The notes: generated by a model from the letters alone, not told the origin. A stretch of DNA of 64,000 nt from Pandoraea commovens (GCF_902459615.1 NZ_CABPSA010000001.1:1-64000); one strand, 5' to 3'. Shown: positions 52,568 to 62,228, counted from the stretch's first letter. Numbers and translations are program-made.

Positions 52568-53641
52568 ATGAAGCGTATCTCCATTGCCCCGCAACTTCGT
52601 TTTCGCCACGACGGCAACGACCTGCCGCTCGACAAGGTGTTGTCGCTGCTCACGGAAGTGCAGGCGCACGGCAACCTGCAGGCCGCCAGCCAGGTGCTGG
52701 GGCAGTCGTACCGTGGCGCATGGGGGCACGTGAAGGAAGTGGAGTCGCTGATGGGGGCGCCGTTGCTCACAATGGCGCGCGGGCGCGGCGCTGTCCTTAC
52801 GCCGCTCGCGCAGCGATTGCTCTGGGGGCAGAAGCGCTTGCAGGCGCGGCTCGGGCCGTTGCTGGAGACGATGGCGTCGGAATTGCAGACCGAACTCGAC
52901 GATTTGCTGCTTCAGGAAACCGACCAGTTGCGGCTCTTCGCGAGTCACGGCCTGGCGGTGGCGGCGCTGGTCGATTTCGCGGGACGCGCCGGTTTGCCCA
53001 TCGACGTCAGCTATCGCGGCAGCATTGAAGCGATTGCCGCGCTGGCCAAGCATGAATGCGAAGTTGCGAGCTTTCACGTGCCGATTGGCGCGCTCGCCGA
53101 GCCGGTGCTCGATCAGTACATGCCGCTACTGAAGGGGAAGTCGTATCGTGTGGCGGACGTGGCGTCGCGGCGTCTCGGTCTGCTCGTGGCGCGCGGCAAC
53201 CCGCTCGGCATCCGGACGCTGGCCGATCTGCCGCGCACGGGCGCGCGCTTCGCGAACCGCGAGCGCGGGTCCGGCACGCGCATCATTTACGACCTGCTGC
53301 TGGCGCAGGACGGCATCGATCCCACCACGGTGGCCGGTGCAGAGAACATCGAATTCACGCACGCCGCCGTTGCTGCGTATATCGCCAGCGGACGCGCCGA
53401 CGCGGGCCTCGCCATCGAAGCCGCCGCGAGTCAGTTCGGCCTCGATTTCATCCCGATCCTCACGGAGCGTTACTGCCTGATGTTCCCGGAGAGTGGCAGC
53501 GAGTCCCCGCATCTTCAGGCTTTGCTTGAGATTCTCCAGAGTGGCGAATACCGGCAGACCGTTCACGCCATCCCCGGCTACAGCGAAGGGGCGACGGGGC
53601 GAGTGACGTCGTTGTCCGAGGCATTCCCGTCGCTAGGGTGA
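52568..53641 (+). CDS. ModE/LysR-like regulator with PBP-like domain, probable fds regulator
   Basis: A 357-residue protein. Residues 1-115 form a ModE-type winged helix (LTEVQAHGNLQAASQVLGQSYRGAWGHVKEVE). Residues about 130-345 form a periplasmic-binding-like effector domain (LRLFASHGLAVAALVDFA, GSGTRIIYDLLLAQ, GRADAGLAIEAAA). This combination is found next to molybdenum-enzyme genes. Placed just upstream of fdsGBA, it occupies the position of the fds regulator in related bacteria; an effector such as formate, molybdate or tungstate is inference. The ATG at 52568 has AAGGTG in front; the GTG at 52559 is inside the ribosome binding site. Confidence 0.8.
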   Translation: MKRISIAPQLRFRHDGNDLPLDKVLSLLTEVQAHGNLQAASQVLGQSYRGAWGHVKEVESLMGAPLLTMARGRGAVLTPLAQRLLWGQKRLQARLGPLLETMASELQTELDDLLLQETDQLRLFASHGLAVAALVDFAGRAGLPIDVSYRGSIEAIAALAKHECEVASFHVPIGALAEPVLDQYMPLLKGKSYRVADVASRRLGLLVARGNPLGIRTLADLPRTGARFANRERGSGTRIIYDLLLAQDGIDPTTVAGAENIEFTHAAVAAYIASGRADAGLAIEAAASQFGLDFIPILTERYCLMFPESGSESPHLQALLEILQSGEYRQTVHAIPGYSEGATGRVTSLSEAFPSLG

Positions 53642-53646
53642 TGTTT

Positions 53647-53668
53647 CATATGTAATCGCATGCATATG
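53647..53668. promoter_or_regulatory. CATATG-N10-CATATG site, copy 1
   Basis: Two CATATG hexamers, each followed by TAAT, 16 bp apart (starts 53647 and 53663), directly after the regulator stop codon. The same arrangement returns at 53846-53867, 199 bp downstream. Likely operator half-sites for the fds regulator. Confidence 0.45.
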
Positions 53669-53845
53669 TAATGCGGGACGTTTTTCAATGACCGACGCCC
53701 GGCCCGCATGGGCTGGATGTCTGCATCATGTTGCTATGCAGCGCGAACGGTCGTGCGAGGGTATCGGTATTTGCACGAGGCTTGTTGGGACGGGGCGTTT
53801 GGTCTACTGTCATAAGGACTGAGCCCCCAAAAGATCTGTCGTCAT

Positions 53846-53867
53846 CATATGCAATTAAGAACATATG
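53846..53867. promoter_or_regulatory. CATATG-N10-CATATG site, copy 2, at fdsG promoter
   Basis: CATATG at 53846 and 53862 with the same 16-bp period as copy 1, extended to the dyad TCATATG-N10-CATATGA. It ends 32 bp before the fdsG start. Confidence 0.45.
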
Positions 53868-53899
53868 AAACGCGGTCTTGCCCCAGGAGACAATTCGAG

Positions 53900-54382
53900 A
53901 TGGTGCCCACACCTCATGCGACGCTCGCGCCGCTGCTGGCTCGCCACGCCGGCCGCGCACACGAGTTGTTGCCGCTGCTGCATGCCTTGCAAGACGCCGA
54001 CGGCTACGTCGATCCCGCCCACGTGCCTGCCATCGCTGCCGCGCTGAATCTCTCGCGCGCAGAAGTCCACGGCGTCATCACCTTCTATCACCACTTTCGC
54101 AGCGCGCCGCCCCCGTCGACTGTCGTACAGGTCTGCCGTGCAGAGGCTTGTCGCAGTCGCGACGGGGAAGCGCTCGTCGCCCATGTCGAAGCCTGTACCG
54201 GTGCGCACATCGATGGCGACGCATGCAATGGCGTGGGCGTCGAATCGGTCTACTGCCTTGGTCAATGTGCGTTGTCGCCTGCCGTGACGATCAACGGCGA
54301 ATTGCATGCGCGTGTCAGTCCGGCGCGCTTCGACGCGCTGCTCGCCGATGCCGTCGTCAGCAAGGAGGGTCGTCATGACTGA
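53900..54382 (+). CDS. fdsG: NAD-dependent formate dehydrogenase gamma subunit
   Basis: A 160-residue NuoE-like thioredoxin-fold protein. The [2Fe-2S] ligands appear as CRAEAC and CLGQC. It passes electrons between the FMN/NADH subunit FdsB and the rest of the soluble complex. AGGAGA is upstream of the ATG at 53900; the frame is open to 53849 without homology. Its last 8 bp overlap fdsB. First gene of the fdsGBA-fdhD-fdsD operon. Confidence 0.92.
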   Translation: MVPTPHATLAPLLARHAGRAHELLPLLHALQDADGYVDPAHVPAIAAALNLSRAEVHGVITFYHHFRSAPPPSTVVQVCRAEACRSRDGEALVAHVEACTGAHIDGDACNGVGVESVYCLGQCALSPAVTINGELHARVSPARFDALLADAVVSKEGRHD

Positions 54383-56009
54383 GGCGTCGAAGTCTTTCCG
54401 CATCTACATTCCGCGTGACTCTGCCGCGCTTGCGCTCGGTGCTGACAGGGTTGCGGCGGCGGTGGCCGCCGAGGCGACCCGGCGTGGCGTTGCTATCGAT
54501 ATCGTTCGTAATGGTTCGCGGGGCCTGTTCTGGCTGGAGCCGCTCGTCGAGGTGGCGACGCCTGCGGGGCGTGTGGGATACAGCAACGTGCAGCCGTCGC
54601 AGGTCGCAGCCCTGTTCGACAGCGGTTGGCCCGCGTGCGCAGCGAAGGACGCTGAGCGCGACGTCTCGTCAGCGGATCCCGACGGAAGCTGGGATGCCGC
54701 CATGCCCGCCTGTGTGGGGCAGGTAGAGACGATTCCGTATCTGGCGCGTCAGCAACGATTGACGTTCGCTCGCGTGGGTGTGACCGATCCGCTGGACCCG
54801 GCTGACTATCTGACGCACGGTGGCCTCGCTGGGCTTCGCGCCTGTCTCGCGCTCGACGCGGAGGCCGCCTGTGAGACGGTGCTCGACTCAGGACTACGCG
54901 GACGCGGTGGTGCGGCATTCCCGGCAGGCATCAAGTGGCGCACGGTAAGTCGTGCGGAATCCGCGCAGAAGTACGTCGTCTGCAATGCAGACGAAGGCGA
55001 CTCCGGTACGTTCGCCGACCGCCTCATCATGGAAAGCGATCCGTTCGTGCTCATCGAAGGGATGGTGATTGCAGCGCTGAGCGTGGGCGCGAGCGAAGGC
55101 ATCGTCTACGTGCGCAGCGAATATCCCCACGCAATCGCGGCGCTGGAGGCGGCGATGGCTGTGGCACGTCGTGAGGGCTGGCTCGGGCCGGATGTCCTCG
55201 GTTCCGGGCGCGCCTGCGAATTGCGCGTGGCGAGGGCCGCTGGCGCTTATATCTGCGGCGAGGAAACGGCGCTGCTCGAAAGCCTTGAAGGCAAGCGCGG
55301 CGTGGTGCGTGCCAAGCCGCCGATTCCCGCGCTGTCCGGTCTTTTCGGGAAACCCACACTCATCAACAACGTAATCACGCTGGCGAGCGTGCCGTACATC
55401 TTTGCACATGGGGCGCAGGCCTATCGTGAGTACGGCATGGGCCGGTCGCAGGGCACGCTGCCGGTGCAACTGGCGGGCAACATCCGTCGCGGCGGGCTGG
55501 TGGAGCTGGCATTCGGTGTGACGTTGCGCACGCTGCTCGACGACTTCGGTGGTGGTACGGCGAGCGGGCGTCCTGCGAAGGCCATCCAGGTCGGTGGGCC
55601 GCTCGGCGCCTATTTGCCGGAGGCGCAATGGGATGTGCCGATGGACTACGAGGCCTACGCGGCGTTAGGCGCTGTGGTGGGGCACGGCGGTGTCGTGGTT
55701 CACGACGACACCGCCGACATGGCCGGACTGGCGAGCTACGCAATGGAATTCTGCGCGCTCGAATCGTGCGGCAAATGCACGCCGTGCCGGATCGGGTCGA
55801 CGCGTGGTGTCGAGGTGATCGAGCGGATCCGGCGTGGGGACACGTCCACGCGTCAGGTGCAGTTGCTGCACGACCTCTGCGACACGATGGTGTCCGGCTC
55901 GCTCTGCGCGATGGGCGGCATGACGCCGTTCCCCGTGCGCTCTGCGCTTGAACATTTCCCAGCGGACTTCGGTCTGCCCGACGGCGCCGGATGCGCCGAA
56001 GCTGCTTGA
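54375..56009 (+). CDS. fdsB: NAD-dependent formate dehydrogenase beta subunit
   Basis: A 544-residue NuoF-like subunit. An N-terminal thioredoxin-like domain (about 1-110) precedes the FMN and NADH binding core with GLRGRGGAAFPAGIKW, CNADEGDSGTFADR and GAYICGEETALLESLEG. The [4Fe-4S] cluster ligands are ESCGKCTPCR and a later Cys in SGSLCAMGG. It reduces NAD+ with electrons from formate. A strong AAGGAGG stands before the ATG at 54375, which overlaps fdsG by 8 bp. Confidence 0.94.
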   Translation: MTEASKSFRIYIPRDSAALALGADRVAAAVAAEATRRGVAIDIVRNGSRGLFWLEPLVEVATPAGRVGYSNVQPSQVAALFDSGWPACAAKDAERDVSSADPDGSWDAAMPACVGQVETIPYLARQQRLTFARVGVTDPLDPADYLTHGGLAGLRACLALDAEAACETVLDSGLRGRGGAAFPAGIKWRTVSRAESAQKYVVCNADEGDSGTFADRLIMESDPFVLIEGMVIAALSVGASEGIVYVRSEYPHAIAALEAAMAVARREGWLGPDVLGSGRACELRVARAAGAYICGEETALLESLEGKRGVVRAKPPIPALSGLFGKPTLINNVITLASVPYIFAHGAQAYREYGMGRSQGTLPVQLAGNIRRGGLVELAFGVTLRTLLDDFGGGTASGRPAKAIQVGGPLGAYLPEAQWDVPMDYEAYAALGAVVGHGGVVVHDDTADMAGLASYAMEFCALESCGKCTPCRIGSTRGVEVIERIRRGDTSTRQVQLLHDLCDTMVSGSLCAMGGMTPFPVRSALEHFPADFGLPDGAGCAEAA

Positions 56010-56069
56010 TGTATTCACATCTAAGACTTCAACGTCCAAAGCCTGCACGTCTGAATGGGAGAACGACAC

Positions 56070-58955
56070 ATGATCCATCCGAATGCACAAGTTTCGCCGG
56101 GCCACGGCCCCGACATGGGCACGCCGCGGCGTGAAAGCGAAGTCGAGGTCACGCTGGAGATCGACGGTCTGAGCGTGACGGTCCCGGCGGGCACGTCGAT
56201 CATGCGCGCCGCAGCGGGCAACGACGTCAACATCCCCAAGCTCTGTGCGACGGATTCCCTCGAACCGTTCGGGTCGTGCCGCCTGTGTCTGGTCGAGATC
56301 GAGGGGCGGCGCGGATTCCCGGCCTCGTGCACGACGCCCGTCGAGCCGGGCATGAAGGTGCGCACGCAATCACCGAAGTTGCAAGACTTGCGGCGCAACG
56401 TAATGGAGCTTTACATCTCCGATCACCCGCTGGACTGCCTGACGTGCGCGGCCAACGGCGATTGCGAGTTGCAGGACATGGCCGGTGTGACCGGACTGCG
56501 CGAAGTCCGCTACGGCTTCGACGGCGATAACCACATTCACAGCGCCAAGGACGAGTCCAATCCGTACTTCACGTATGACCCGTCGAAATGCATTGTGTGT
56601 AACCGGTGCGTACGGGCTTGCGAGGAGACGCAGGGCACCTTCGCTCTGACGATCTCCGGGCGAGGTTTCGAGGCGCGCGTCTCAGCCGGGCAGGACCAGC
56701 CGTTCATGGACTCGGAGTGCGTGTCGTGCGGCGCCTGCGTGGCGGCATGCCCGACGGCCACATTGCAGGAAAAGAGCATCGTCGAGATGGGGCAGCCCGA
56801 GCACGCGGTCGTGACGACGTGCGCGTATTGCGGCGTCGGCTGTGCGTTCAAGGCGGAAATGAAGGGCGGCGAAGTCGTGCGCATGACCCCGTACAAGGAC
56901 GGTCTCGCGAACGAAGGCCATGCCTGCGTCAAGGGACGCTTCGCCTGGGGCTACGCCACGCACAAGGAGCGCATCACCAAGCCGATGATCCGCAGCAAGA
57001 TCACCGATCCGTGGCGCGAAGTGTCGTGGGACGAGGCGCTCGATTACGCGGCATCGGAGTTCCGTCGGTTGCAGGCGAAGTACGGTGTCGACGCTATTGG
57101 CGGCATTACGTCGTCGCGCTGCACGAATGAAGAGACGTATCTCGTGCAGAAGCTCGTGCGTGCCGCGTTCGGCAATAACAACGTGGATACCTGCGCGCGC
57201 GTCTGTCATTCGCCGACCGGTTACGGGTTGAAGCAGACGCTCGGCGAGTCCGCCGGTACGCAGACCTTCAAGTCGATCGAACACGCCGACGTCATTCTCG
57301 TGATGGGCGCGAACCCGACGGACGGGCATCCTGTCTTCGCCTCGCGACTCAAGCGTCGTGTGCGCGAGGGGGCGAAGCTTATCGTGATCGATCCGCGTCG
57401 CATCGATATCGTCGACGGACCGCACGTGAAGGCGACGTTCCATCTGCCGCTGCGCCCCGGCACCAACGTGGCGATGGTCAACGCGCTGGCGCACGTGATC
57501 GTCACCGAGGGGCTGTTGGCGCAAGCGTTCATTGCCGAGCGGTGCGAGGACCGGGCATTTGCACAGTGGCGCGATTTCGTGGCGCTGCCGGAGAATTCGC
57601 CCGAGGCGGTGTCCGTCGTGACGGGCGTACCTGCCGAGGATATTCGCGGCGCTGCGCGTCTGTATGCGACGGGCGGCAACGCAGCGATTTACTACGGGCT
57701 GGGCGTCACGGAGCACGCGCAGGGCTCGACCACGGTCATGGGCATCGCGAACCTGGCGATGGCGACGGGCAACGTCGGGCGCGAAGGTGTCGGCGTGAAC
57801 CCCTTGCGCGGACAGAACAACGTGCAGGGCTCGTGCGACATGGGCTCGTTCCCGCACGAGTTGCCGGGCTACCGGCATGTGTCCGATACGCTGGTGCGCG
57901 AGGAGTTCGAAGCCGCGTGGGGCGTGACGTTGCAGGCCGAGCCGGGGTTGCGTATCCCGAACATGTTCGACGCGGCCATCCACGGCAGCTTCAAGGGACT
58001 TTACTGCCAGGGCGAGGACATCGTGCAGTCCGACCCCAACACGCAGCACGTGGCAGCGGCGATGGAGGCAATGGAGTGCATCGTCGTGCAGGACATCTTC
58101 CTGAACGAGACAGCCAAGTATGCCCACGTGCTGCTGCCGGGCACGACGTTCCTCGAAAAGGACGGCACGTTCACCAACGCCGAGCGACGTATTTCTCGCG
58201 TGCGCCGGGTGATGGCGCCGTTGCCGGGCATGGCCGACTGGGAAGTCACCATCGAGCTGGCCAAGCGGCTGGGCTACGAGATGCCGTACGCGCATCCGTC
58301 CGAGATCATGGACGAGATCGCGCGGCTCACGCCGACGTTCCATGGTGTGAGTTATGCGCGTCTGGACGAAGCGGGCAGCCTGCAATGGCCGTGCAACGAC
58401 GAGGCCCCCGACGGCACGCCGATCATGCACGTCGACGCCTTTGTGCGCGGTAAGGGACGCTTCATCATCACGCGTTATGTGCCGACGGACGAGAAGGTCA
58501 CGCCGCGCTATCCGTTGCTGCTCACCACGGGGCGTATCCTCTCGCAATACAATGTCGGAGCGCAGACGCGCCGCACGCACAACGTTCACTGGCACGACGA
58601 AGACCGGCTCGAAATTCACCCGCACGACGCGCAGGAGCGGGGGATCAAGGATGACGACTGGGTCGGCATCCGGAGTCGGGCAGGCGAGACGGTGCTGCGC
58701 GCGGTGCTCAGCGAACGTATGCAACCCGGCGTGGTTTATACGACGTTCCATTTCCCGGAATCGGGCGCGAACGTCATCACGACGGATAACTCGGACTGGG
58801 CAACGAATTGCCCGGAATACAAGGTGACGGCCGTGCAGGTGCTGCCGGTGGTGCAGCCGTCGGCATGGCAGGCCAAGTATTCGTCCTTCAACCGCACGCA
58901 GCTCGAATTGCTCGATGCGGCCCGCAACCCTGCCGAACCGGTGTCGGCGAAGTAG
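56070..58955 (+). CDS. fdsA: NAD-dependent formate dehydrogenase alpha (catalytic) subunit
   Basis: A 961-residue molybdoenzyme. Residues about 25-105 are a [2Fe-2S] ferredoxin domain (CATDSLEPFGSCRLC). The NuoG-like Cys/His region follows (DCLTCAANGDCELQ), then two [4Fe-4S] repeats (CIVCNRCVRACEE, CVSCGACVAACP) and another cluster before the bis-MGD domain (CAYCGVGC). The molybdenum ligand is Cys379 followed by His380 in ARVCHSPTG; a cysteine enzyme, not selenocysteine. It oxidises formate to CO2. GGGAGAAC precedes the ATG at 56070; an ATG at 56055 is possible. Full length, no damage. Confidence 0.95.
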   Translation: MIHPNAQVSPGHGPDMGTPRRESEVEVTLEIDGLSVTVPAGTSIMRAAAGNDVNIPKLCATDSLEPFGSCRLCLVEIEGRRGFPASCTTPVEPGMKVRTQSPKLQDLRRNVMELYISDHPLDCLTCAANGDCELQDMAGVTGLREVRYGFDGDNHIHSAKDESNPYFTYDPSKCIVCNRCVRACEETQGTFALTISGRGFEARVSAGQDQPFMDSECVSCGACVAACPTATLQEKSIVEMGQPEHAVVTTCAYCGVGCAFKAEMKGGEVVRMTPYKDGLANEGHACVKGRFAWGYATHKERITKPMIRSKITDPWREVSWDEALDYAASEFRRLQAKYGVDAIGGITSSRCTNEETYLVQKLVRAAFGNNNVDTCARVCHSPTGYGLKQTLGESAGTQTFKSIEHADVILVMGANPTDGHPVFASRLKRRVREGAKLIVIDPRRIDIVDGPHVKATFHLPLRPGTNVAMVNALAHVIVTEGLLAQAFIAERCEDRAFAQWRDFVALPENSPEAVSVVTGVPAEDIRGAARLYATGGNAAIYYGLGVTEHAQGSTTVMGIANLAMATGNVGREGVGVNPLRGQNNVQGSCDMGSFPHELPGYRHVSDTLVREEFEAAWGVTLQAEPGLRIPNMFDAAIHGSFKGLYCQGEDIVQSDPNTQHVAAAMEAMECIVVQDIFLNETAKYAHVLLPGTTFLEKDGTFTNAERRISRVRRVMAPLPGMADWEVTIELAKRLGYEMPYAHPSEIMDEIARLTPTFHGVSYARLDEAGSLQWPCNDEAPDGTPIMHVDAFVRGKGRFIITRYVPTDEKVTPRYPLLLTTGRILSQYNVGAQTRRTHNVHWHDEDRLEIHPHDAQERGIKDDDWVGIRSRAGETVLRAVLSERMQPGVVYTTFHFPESGANVITTDNSDWATNCPEYKVTAVQVLPVVQPSAWQAKYSSFNRTQLELLDAARNPAEPVSAK

Positions 58956-58996
58956 GGGCGCGAACCCCTGGAATGACCTGGAGTCAGTGTTTGACG

Positions 58997-59929
58997 ATGT
59001 CCAACCCGTTACGTGAAGTGGCTGAAGGGCGCGAAGCCGGTGAATTGGTCGGCGATGCCAGCAATGAGATCGATGGCATCGCGGCCCCCGTGTGTGACGT
59101 CGCGCCGACAGCCATCGACCCCGAAAGCCTCTCGCCGCACGCGACATTCGGTGTGCGGCGATTCCGTCATGGCGCGTGGCAGGCGGCGAGCGACGAACTC
59201 GCCGAAGAAGTGCCCGTCGCGTTGGAGTTCAACGGCATTTCGCACGTGGTGATGCTCGCGACACCCGCCGATATCGAAGATTTTGCGCTGGGGTTCGCGT
59301 TGTCGGAAGGCATTCTGAACGACCGGCGCGAGTGTTATGGCGTGGACGTTTCGGCGACCTCACTGGGGATTACGGCGCACCTCGAAGTGTCGTCGCGCGC
59401 GTTCGCCGGACTCAAGGAGCGGCGTCGCAACCTGACGGGTCGCACCGGTTGCGGGCTTTGCGGCACGGAGAGTCTCGATCAGGTGTTGCGGCCGTTACCG
59501 TCCGCTGGCGAGCCGTTGCGTGTGACCCATGCGGCGCTTGCGGCGGCGCATGCGGGGCTTGCGGCGCATCAGGCGCTCAACGGTGTGACCGGTGCGGTGC
59601 ACGGCGCGGCCTGGTGCTCGGCGCAGGGCGAGATCGTTTGTCTGAGGGAAGACGTCGGCCGTCATAACGCGCTCGACAAACTCATCGGCGCGCTGGCGCG
59701 CGAGGGGCGTGCGTTCGATAGCGGCTTTGTGCTGATGACCAGTCGCGCCAGCGTCGAGATCGTGCAGAAAGCGGCGCAAGTCGGCATTCCGATGGTGGCG
59801 GCCGTCTCGGCGGCGACGGCGCTGGCGGTGCGTACGGCACAAGCGGCAGGCGTGGCGCTCGTGGGCTTCGTGCGCGGCGAACAGTGTGTGATCTATACCG
59901 GCGGGGCCGCGCTCGACGAGCGCGTCTGA
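58997..59929 (+). CDS. fdhD: Formate dehydrogenase accessory sulfurtransferase FdhD
   Basis: A 310-residue protein (FdsC in fds operons). FdhD moves sulfur from IscS to the molybdenum cofactor. The essential cysteines are in GRTGCGLCGTES (Cys152 and Cys155), and GAVHGAAWCSAQGEIV and REDVGRHNALDKLIG are family hallmarks. The start is uncertain: the ATG at 58997 is used, with one at 58973 also in frame. It follows fdsA at 41 bp and belongs to the same operon. Confidence 0.92.
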   Translation: MSNPLREVAEGREAGELVGDASNEIDGIAAPVCDVAPTAIDPESLSPHATFGVRRFRHGAWQAASDELAEEVPVALEFNGISHVVMLATPADIEDFALGFALSEGILNDRRECYGVDVSATSLGITAHLEVSSRAFAGLKERRRNLTGRTGCGLCGTESLDQVLRPLPSAGEPLRVTHAALAAAHAGLAAHQALNGVTGAVHGAAWCSAQGEIVCLREDVGRHNALDKLIGALAREGRAFDSGFVLMTSRASVEIVQKAAQVGIPMVAAVSAATALAVRTAQAAGVALVGFVRGEQCVIYTGGAALDERV

Positions 59930-59962
59930 CGGCCTTGACCCTGAAGGAGCGGGAGACTTTCG

Positions 59963-60196
59963 ATGGACGGCAACAACCTCGTGCGTATGGCCAATCGCAT
60001 TGCAGACTTCTTCGACTCATTGCCCGATCGCGACGAAGCGCTGGATCAGGTCGCGACGCATCTGCATAAGTTCTGGGATCCCCGCATGCGTTCGCAGATT
60101 CTGGCACTCGTCGACACCCCGGACGGTGAGGAAATGCACTCGCTCGTGCGCGAAGCGCTGACGCGCCACCGTGCGCGCCTGACGCCCGCCGCCTGA
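59963..60196 (+). CDS. fdsD: Formate dehydrogenase delta subunit
   Basis: A 77-residue protein starting MDGNNLVRMANRIADFF, with HLHKFWDPRMRSQI in the middle, the standard FdsD text. A small accessory subunit that stabilises or matures the FdsABG complex. AAGGAG with further purines precedes the ATG, 33 bp after fdhD. Last gene of the operon; no strong terminator is visible behind it. Confidence 0.93.
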   Translation: MDGNNLVRMANRIADFFDSLPDRDEALDQVATHLHKFWDPRMRSQILALVDTPDGEEMHSLVREALTRHRARLTPAA

Positions 60197-60241
60197 CTGA
60201 ATGGACGCGAGCCTACGCAGCTCGCGGTATAGTAAGGGTGA

Positions 60242-60532
<291 letters not shown>

Positions 60533-60715
60533 CAATTGCTGTGCATTGCCGGGAGATTGTGTCCCGATGCGTCCACAACTTGCTCGCAGCCCCGTCCGGC
60601 GGGGCCGCAGCAGAAAAATAAATCTCCGGTCCGACGCGGGTTTGCCGCCCGGGCGGGCCGAATTCGTGGCAAAATGCCGCGCCTGACTCTCTCAGGCTGG
60701 GACTGTAGGAAATAA

Positions 60716-61084
60716 ATGGCGGCAGGTACGGTAAAAAAAGTTCGACGCTACGCGCTGGAAACCATCGACGTGATGGGGCAGAGCGGGCTTGGCGTCGTCG
60801 AGCGCCCGGATGGGCGTTTCGTCATGTATCCGGAATACTGGACACAGACGCAGGCGCTCAGCCAGAAGATGCGCACGCTGTATCGCCGTAACTGCCAGCT
60901 CGAATACCAATTGGCGAAGCTCACGCGTGAGCTCGACCGTCTGCGCAGCGTAGTCGATACGCCGCGTCCCGCCGGTAATCCGCAGGCGTCGCTGCCTGGC
61001 ACCGACGTGCCACAGCCCGAACCCAAGCTCGAACGCAAGACGGCCGGCGATCTACCGCCCCGACGACGTAAACGCGCCGCCTGA
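60716..61084 (+). CDS. Conserved-looking small protein with coiled coil, unknown function
   Basis: A 122-residue, basic protein with AGGAAATAA upstream of the ATG. Residues 1-45 look folded (KVRRYALETIDVMGQSGLGVVERPDG). Residues 47-80 form a probable coiled coil (LSQKMRTLYRRNCQLEYQLAKL). The rest is a Pro-rich tail ending in a basic cluster (PPRRRKRAA). I do not recognise a family. The basic tail could bind nucleic acid, which is speculation. Confidence 0.7.
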   Translation: MAAGTVKKVRRYALETIDVMGQSGLGVVERPDGRFVMYPEYWTQTQALSQKMRTLYRRNCQLEYQLAKLTRELDRLRSVVDTPRPAGNPQASLPGTDVPQPEPKLERKTAGDLPPRRRKRAA

Positions 61085-61235
61085 GCGCCATTGCCGTCAC
61101 GACGTCATGTGATGCAGCAACGACGTCAACGGCCATGACCCTGCAAGTCCTCCCGATTCATCCGGTTACAGCAAAACTCCAAGTTCTCGTCATTTCCCAT
61201 TAACAGCCAGCTTATTGCCCGCTTCGCCGACCATC

Positions 61236-61997
61236 ATGGCGCTTACCGCATCGCAACTCGAAACCTTCCGTAACGACGGTTATCTGATCCTTCCGCGCTA
61301 CGTCGCGCAGGCCGACTGCGAGGCGATTCTGGCCGATGTGCGAGCGCAGTTGGCGGCGGCCACGCTACCGCTCGAGTTCGAAGCCGACGTGGGGTATGAG
61401 GGCGCGCCGCAATCGCGCGACGCCGAGGGTGGCCAGACGGTTCGCCGTCTGCTCAAGGCTTACGATCGCGGCGATGCACTGCGCAACTGGGCCACGCGCC
61501 CGGACCTGATCGAATCGCTTGCCCAGATCTTTGGCGAAGACGTGGTGCTGACGCTCGCGCACCACAATTGCGTGATGACGAAACATCCGCACTTCGGTAC
61601 GGCAACCGGCTGGCATCGCGATATCCGTTACTGGTCGTTCCCCGAGAACTCACTTGTGTCGGTCTGGCTGGCGCTGGGGCCGGAGACGCGCGACAACGGT
61701 GCGCTTCGCTTCATTCCGGGTTCGCACCGTGAGCAGCTTCAGCCGCATCAGCTTGATTCACTGGACTTCCTGCGTCCCGACGAGCCGGACAATCAGCCGC
61801 TCGTGGCGCGCGGCAAGCAGGTGGAACTTGCCCAAGGCGACGTCGTGCTGTTCCACAGCGGCCTGTTCCACGCGGCTGGCCGCAATGAAGGCGACGCTAC
61901 CAAATTCTCGGTCGTGTTCGCATACCGGGGCGAGAGCAATCCACCGAAACCGGGGACGCGTTCTGCCTCGGCAGGCGAGGTCGAACTCGGCCATTGA
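61236..61997 (+). CDS. Phytanoyl-CoA dioxygenase family protein
   Basis: A 253-residue Fe(II)/2-oxoglutarate-dependent dioxygenase. The iron ligands are His and Asp in GWHRDIRYW and the distal His in HSGLFHAAGRN; the 2-oxoglutarate Arg is probably in VVFAYRGES. Such enzymes hydroxylate diverse small molecules (ectoine, phytanoyl-CoA, alkyl phosphonates); substrate unknown here. I use the ATG at 61236; a TTG at 61215 would add seven residues. Monocistronic. Confidence 0.87.
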   Translation: MALTASQLETFRNDGYLILPRYVAQADCEAILADVRAQLAAATLPLEFEADVGYEGAPQSRDAEGGQTVRRLLKAYDRGDALRNWATRPDLIESLAQIFGEDVVLTLAHHNCVMTKHPHFGTATGWHRDIRYWSFPENSLVSVWLALGPETRDNGALRFIPGSHREQLQPHQLDSLDFLRPDEPDNQPLVARGKQVELAQGDVVLFHSGLFHAAGRNEGDATKFSVVFAYRGESNPPKPGTRSASAGEVELGH

Positions 61998-62164
61998 TGC
62001 CAATTTGGGTGCTTTCCTAAACCGGTAGGCACCTTTTCCCGCGTAGACTCTCCGGCCACCCTTATGGTGTCGCGCGCTGGCGCAAGTGAGCCGCATCGTT
62101 CCGATATCGATGCCGTGCCGCGCCAGTAATCTGCCTGACGCCATTCCATGAACCAGTGACGTGT

Positions 62165-62196
62165 CGCTCCCGCGCGGTGCAAAGCCGCGTGGAACG
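62165..62196 (+). other. Stem-loop in the leader of the NSS transporter gene
   Basis: Core stem CCGCGCGG (62170-62177) with CCGCGTGG (62185-62192), one G-U pair, 7-nt loop, extended below by a bulged helix to 62165/62196. It lies about 35 bases before the GTG start. Too far to hide the ribosome binding site alone, but the 231-bp leader could be structured. Confidence 0.35.
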
Positions 62197-62228
62197 AGTG
62201 GCTGCACGTCCGTTTCCGGAGGAGACAC

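Noticed and set aside
56682-59147. 821-codon minus-strand ORF opposite fdsA and fdhD
   Set aside because: Longest shadow frame in the window, but the + strand carries the complete conserved fdsA; no family in the antisense translation.
60590-60610. GC-rich hairpin GCCCCG / CGGGGC as a terminator after the small acidic protein gene
   Set aside because: 6-bp stem without a T-run; the A-rich part downstream is on the wrong side for the + strand gene.
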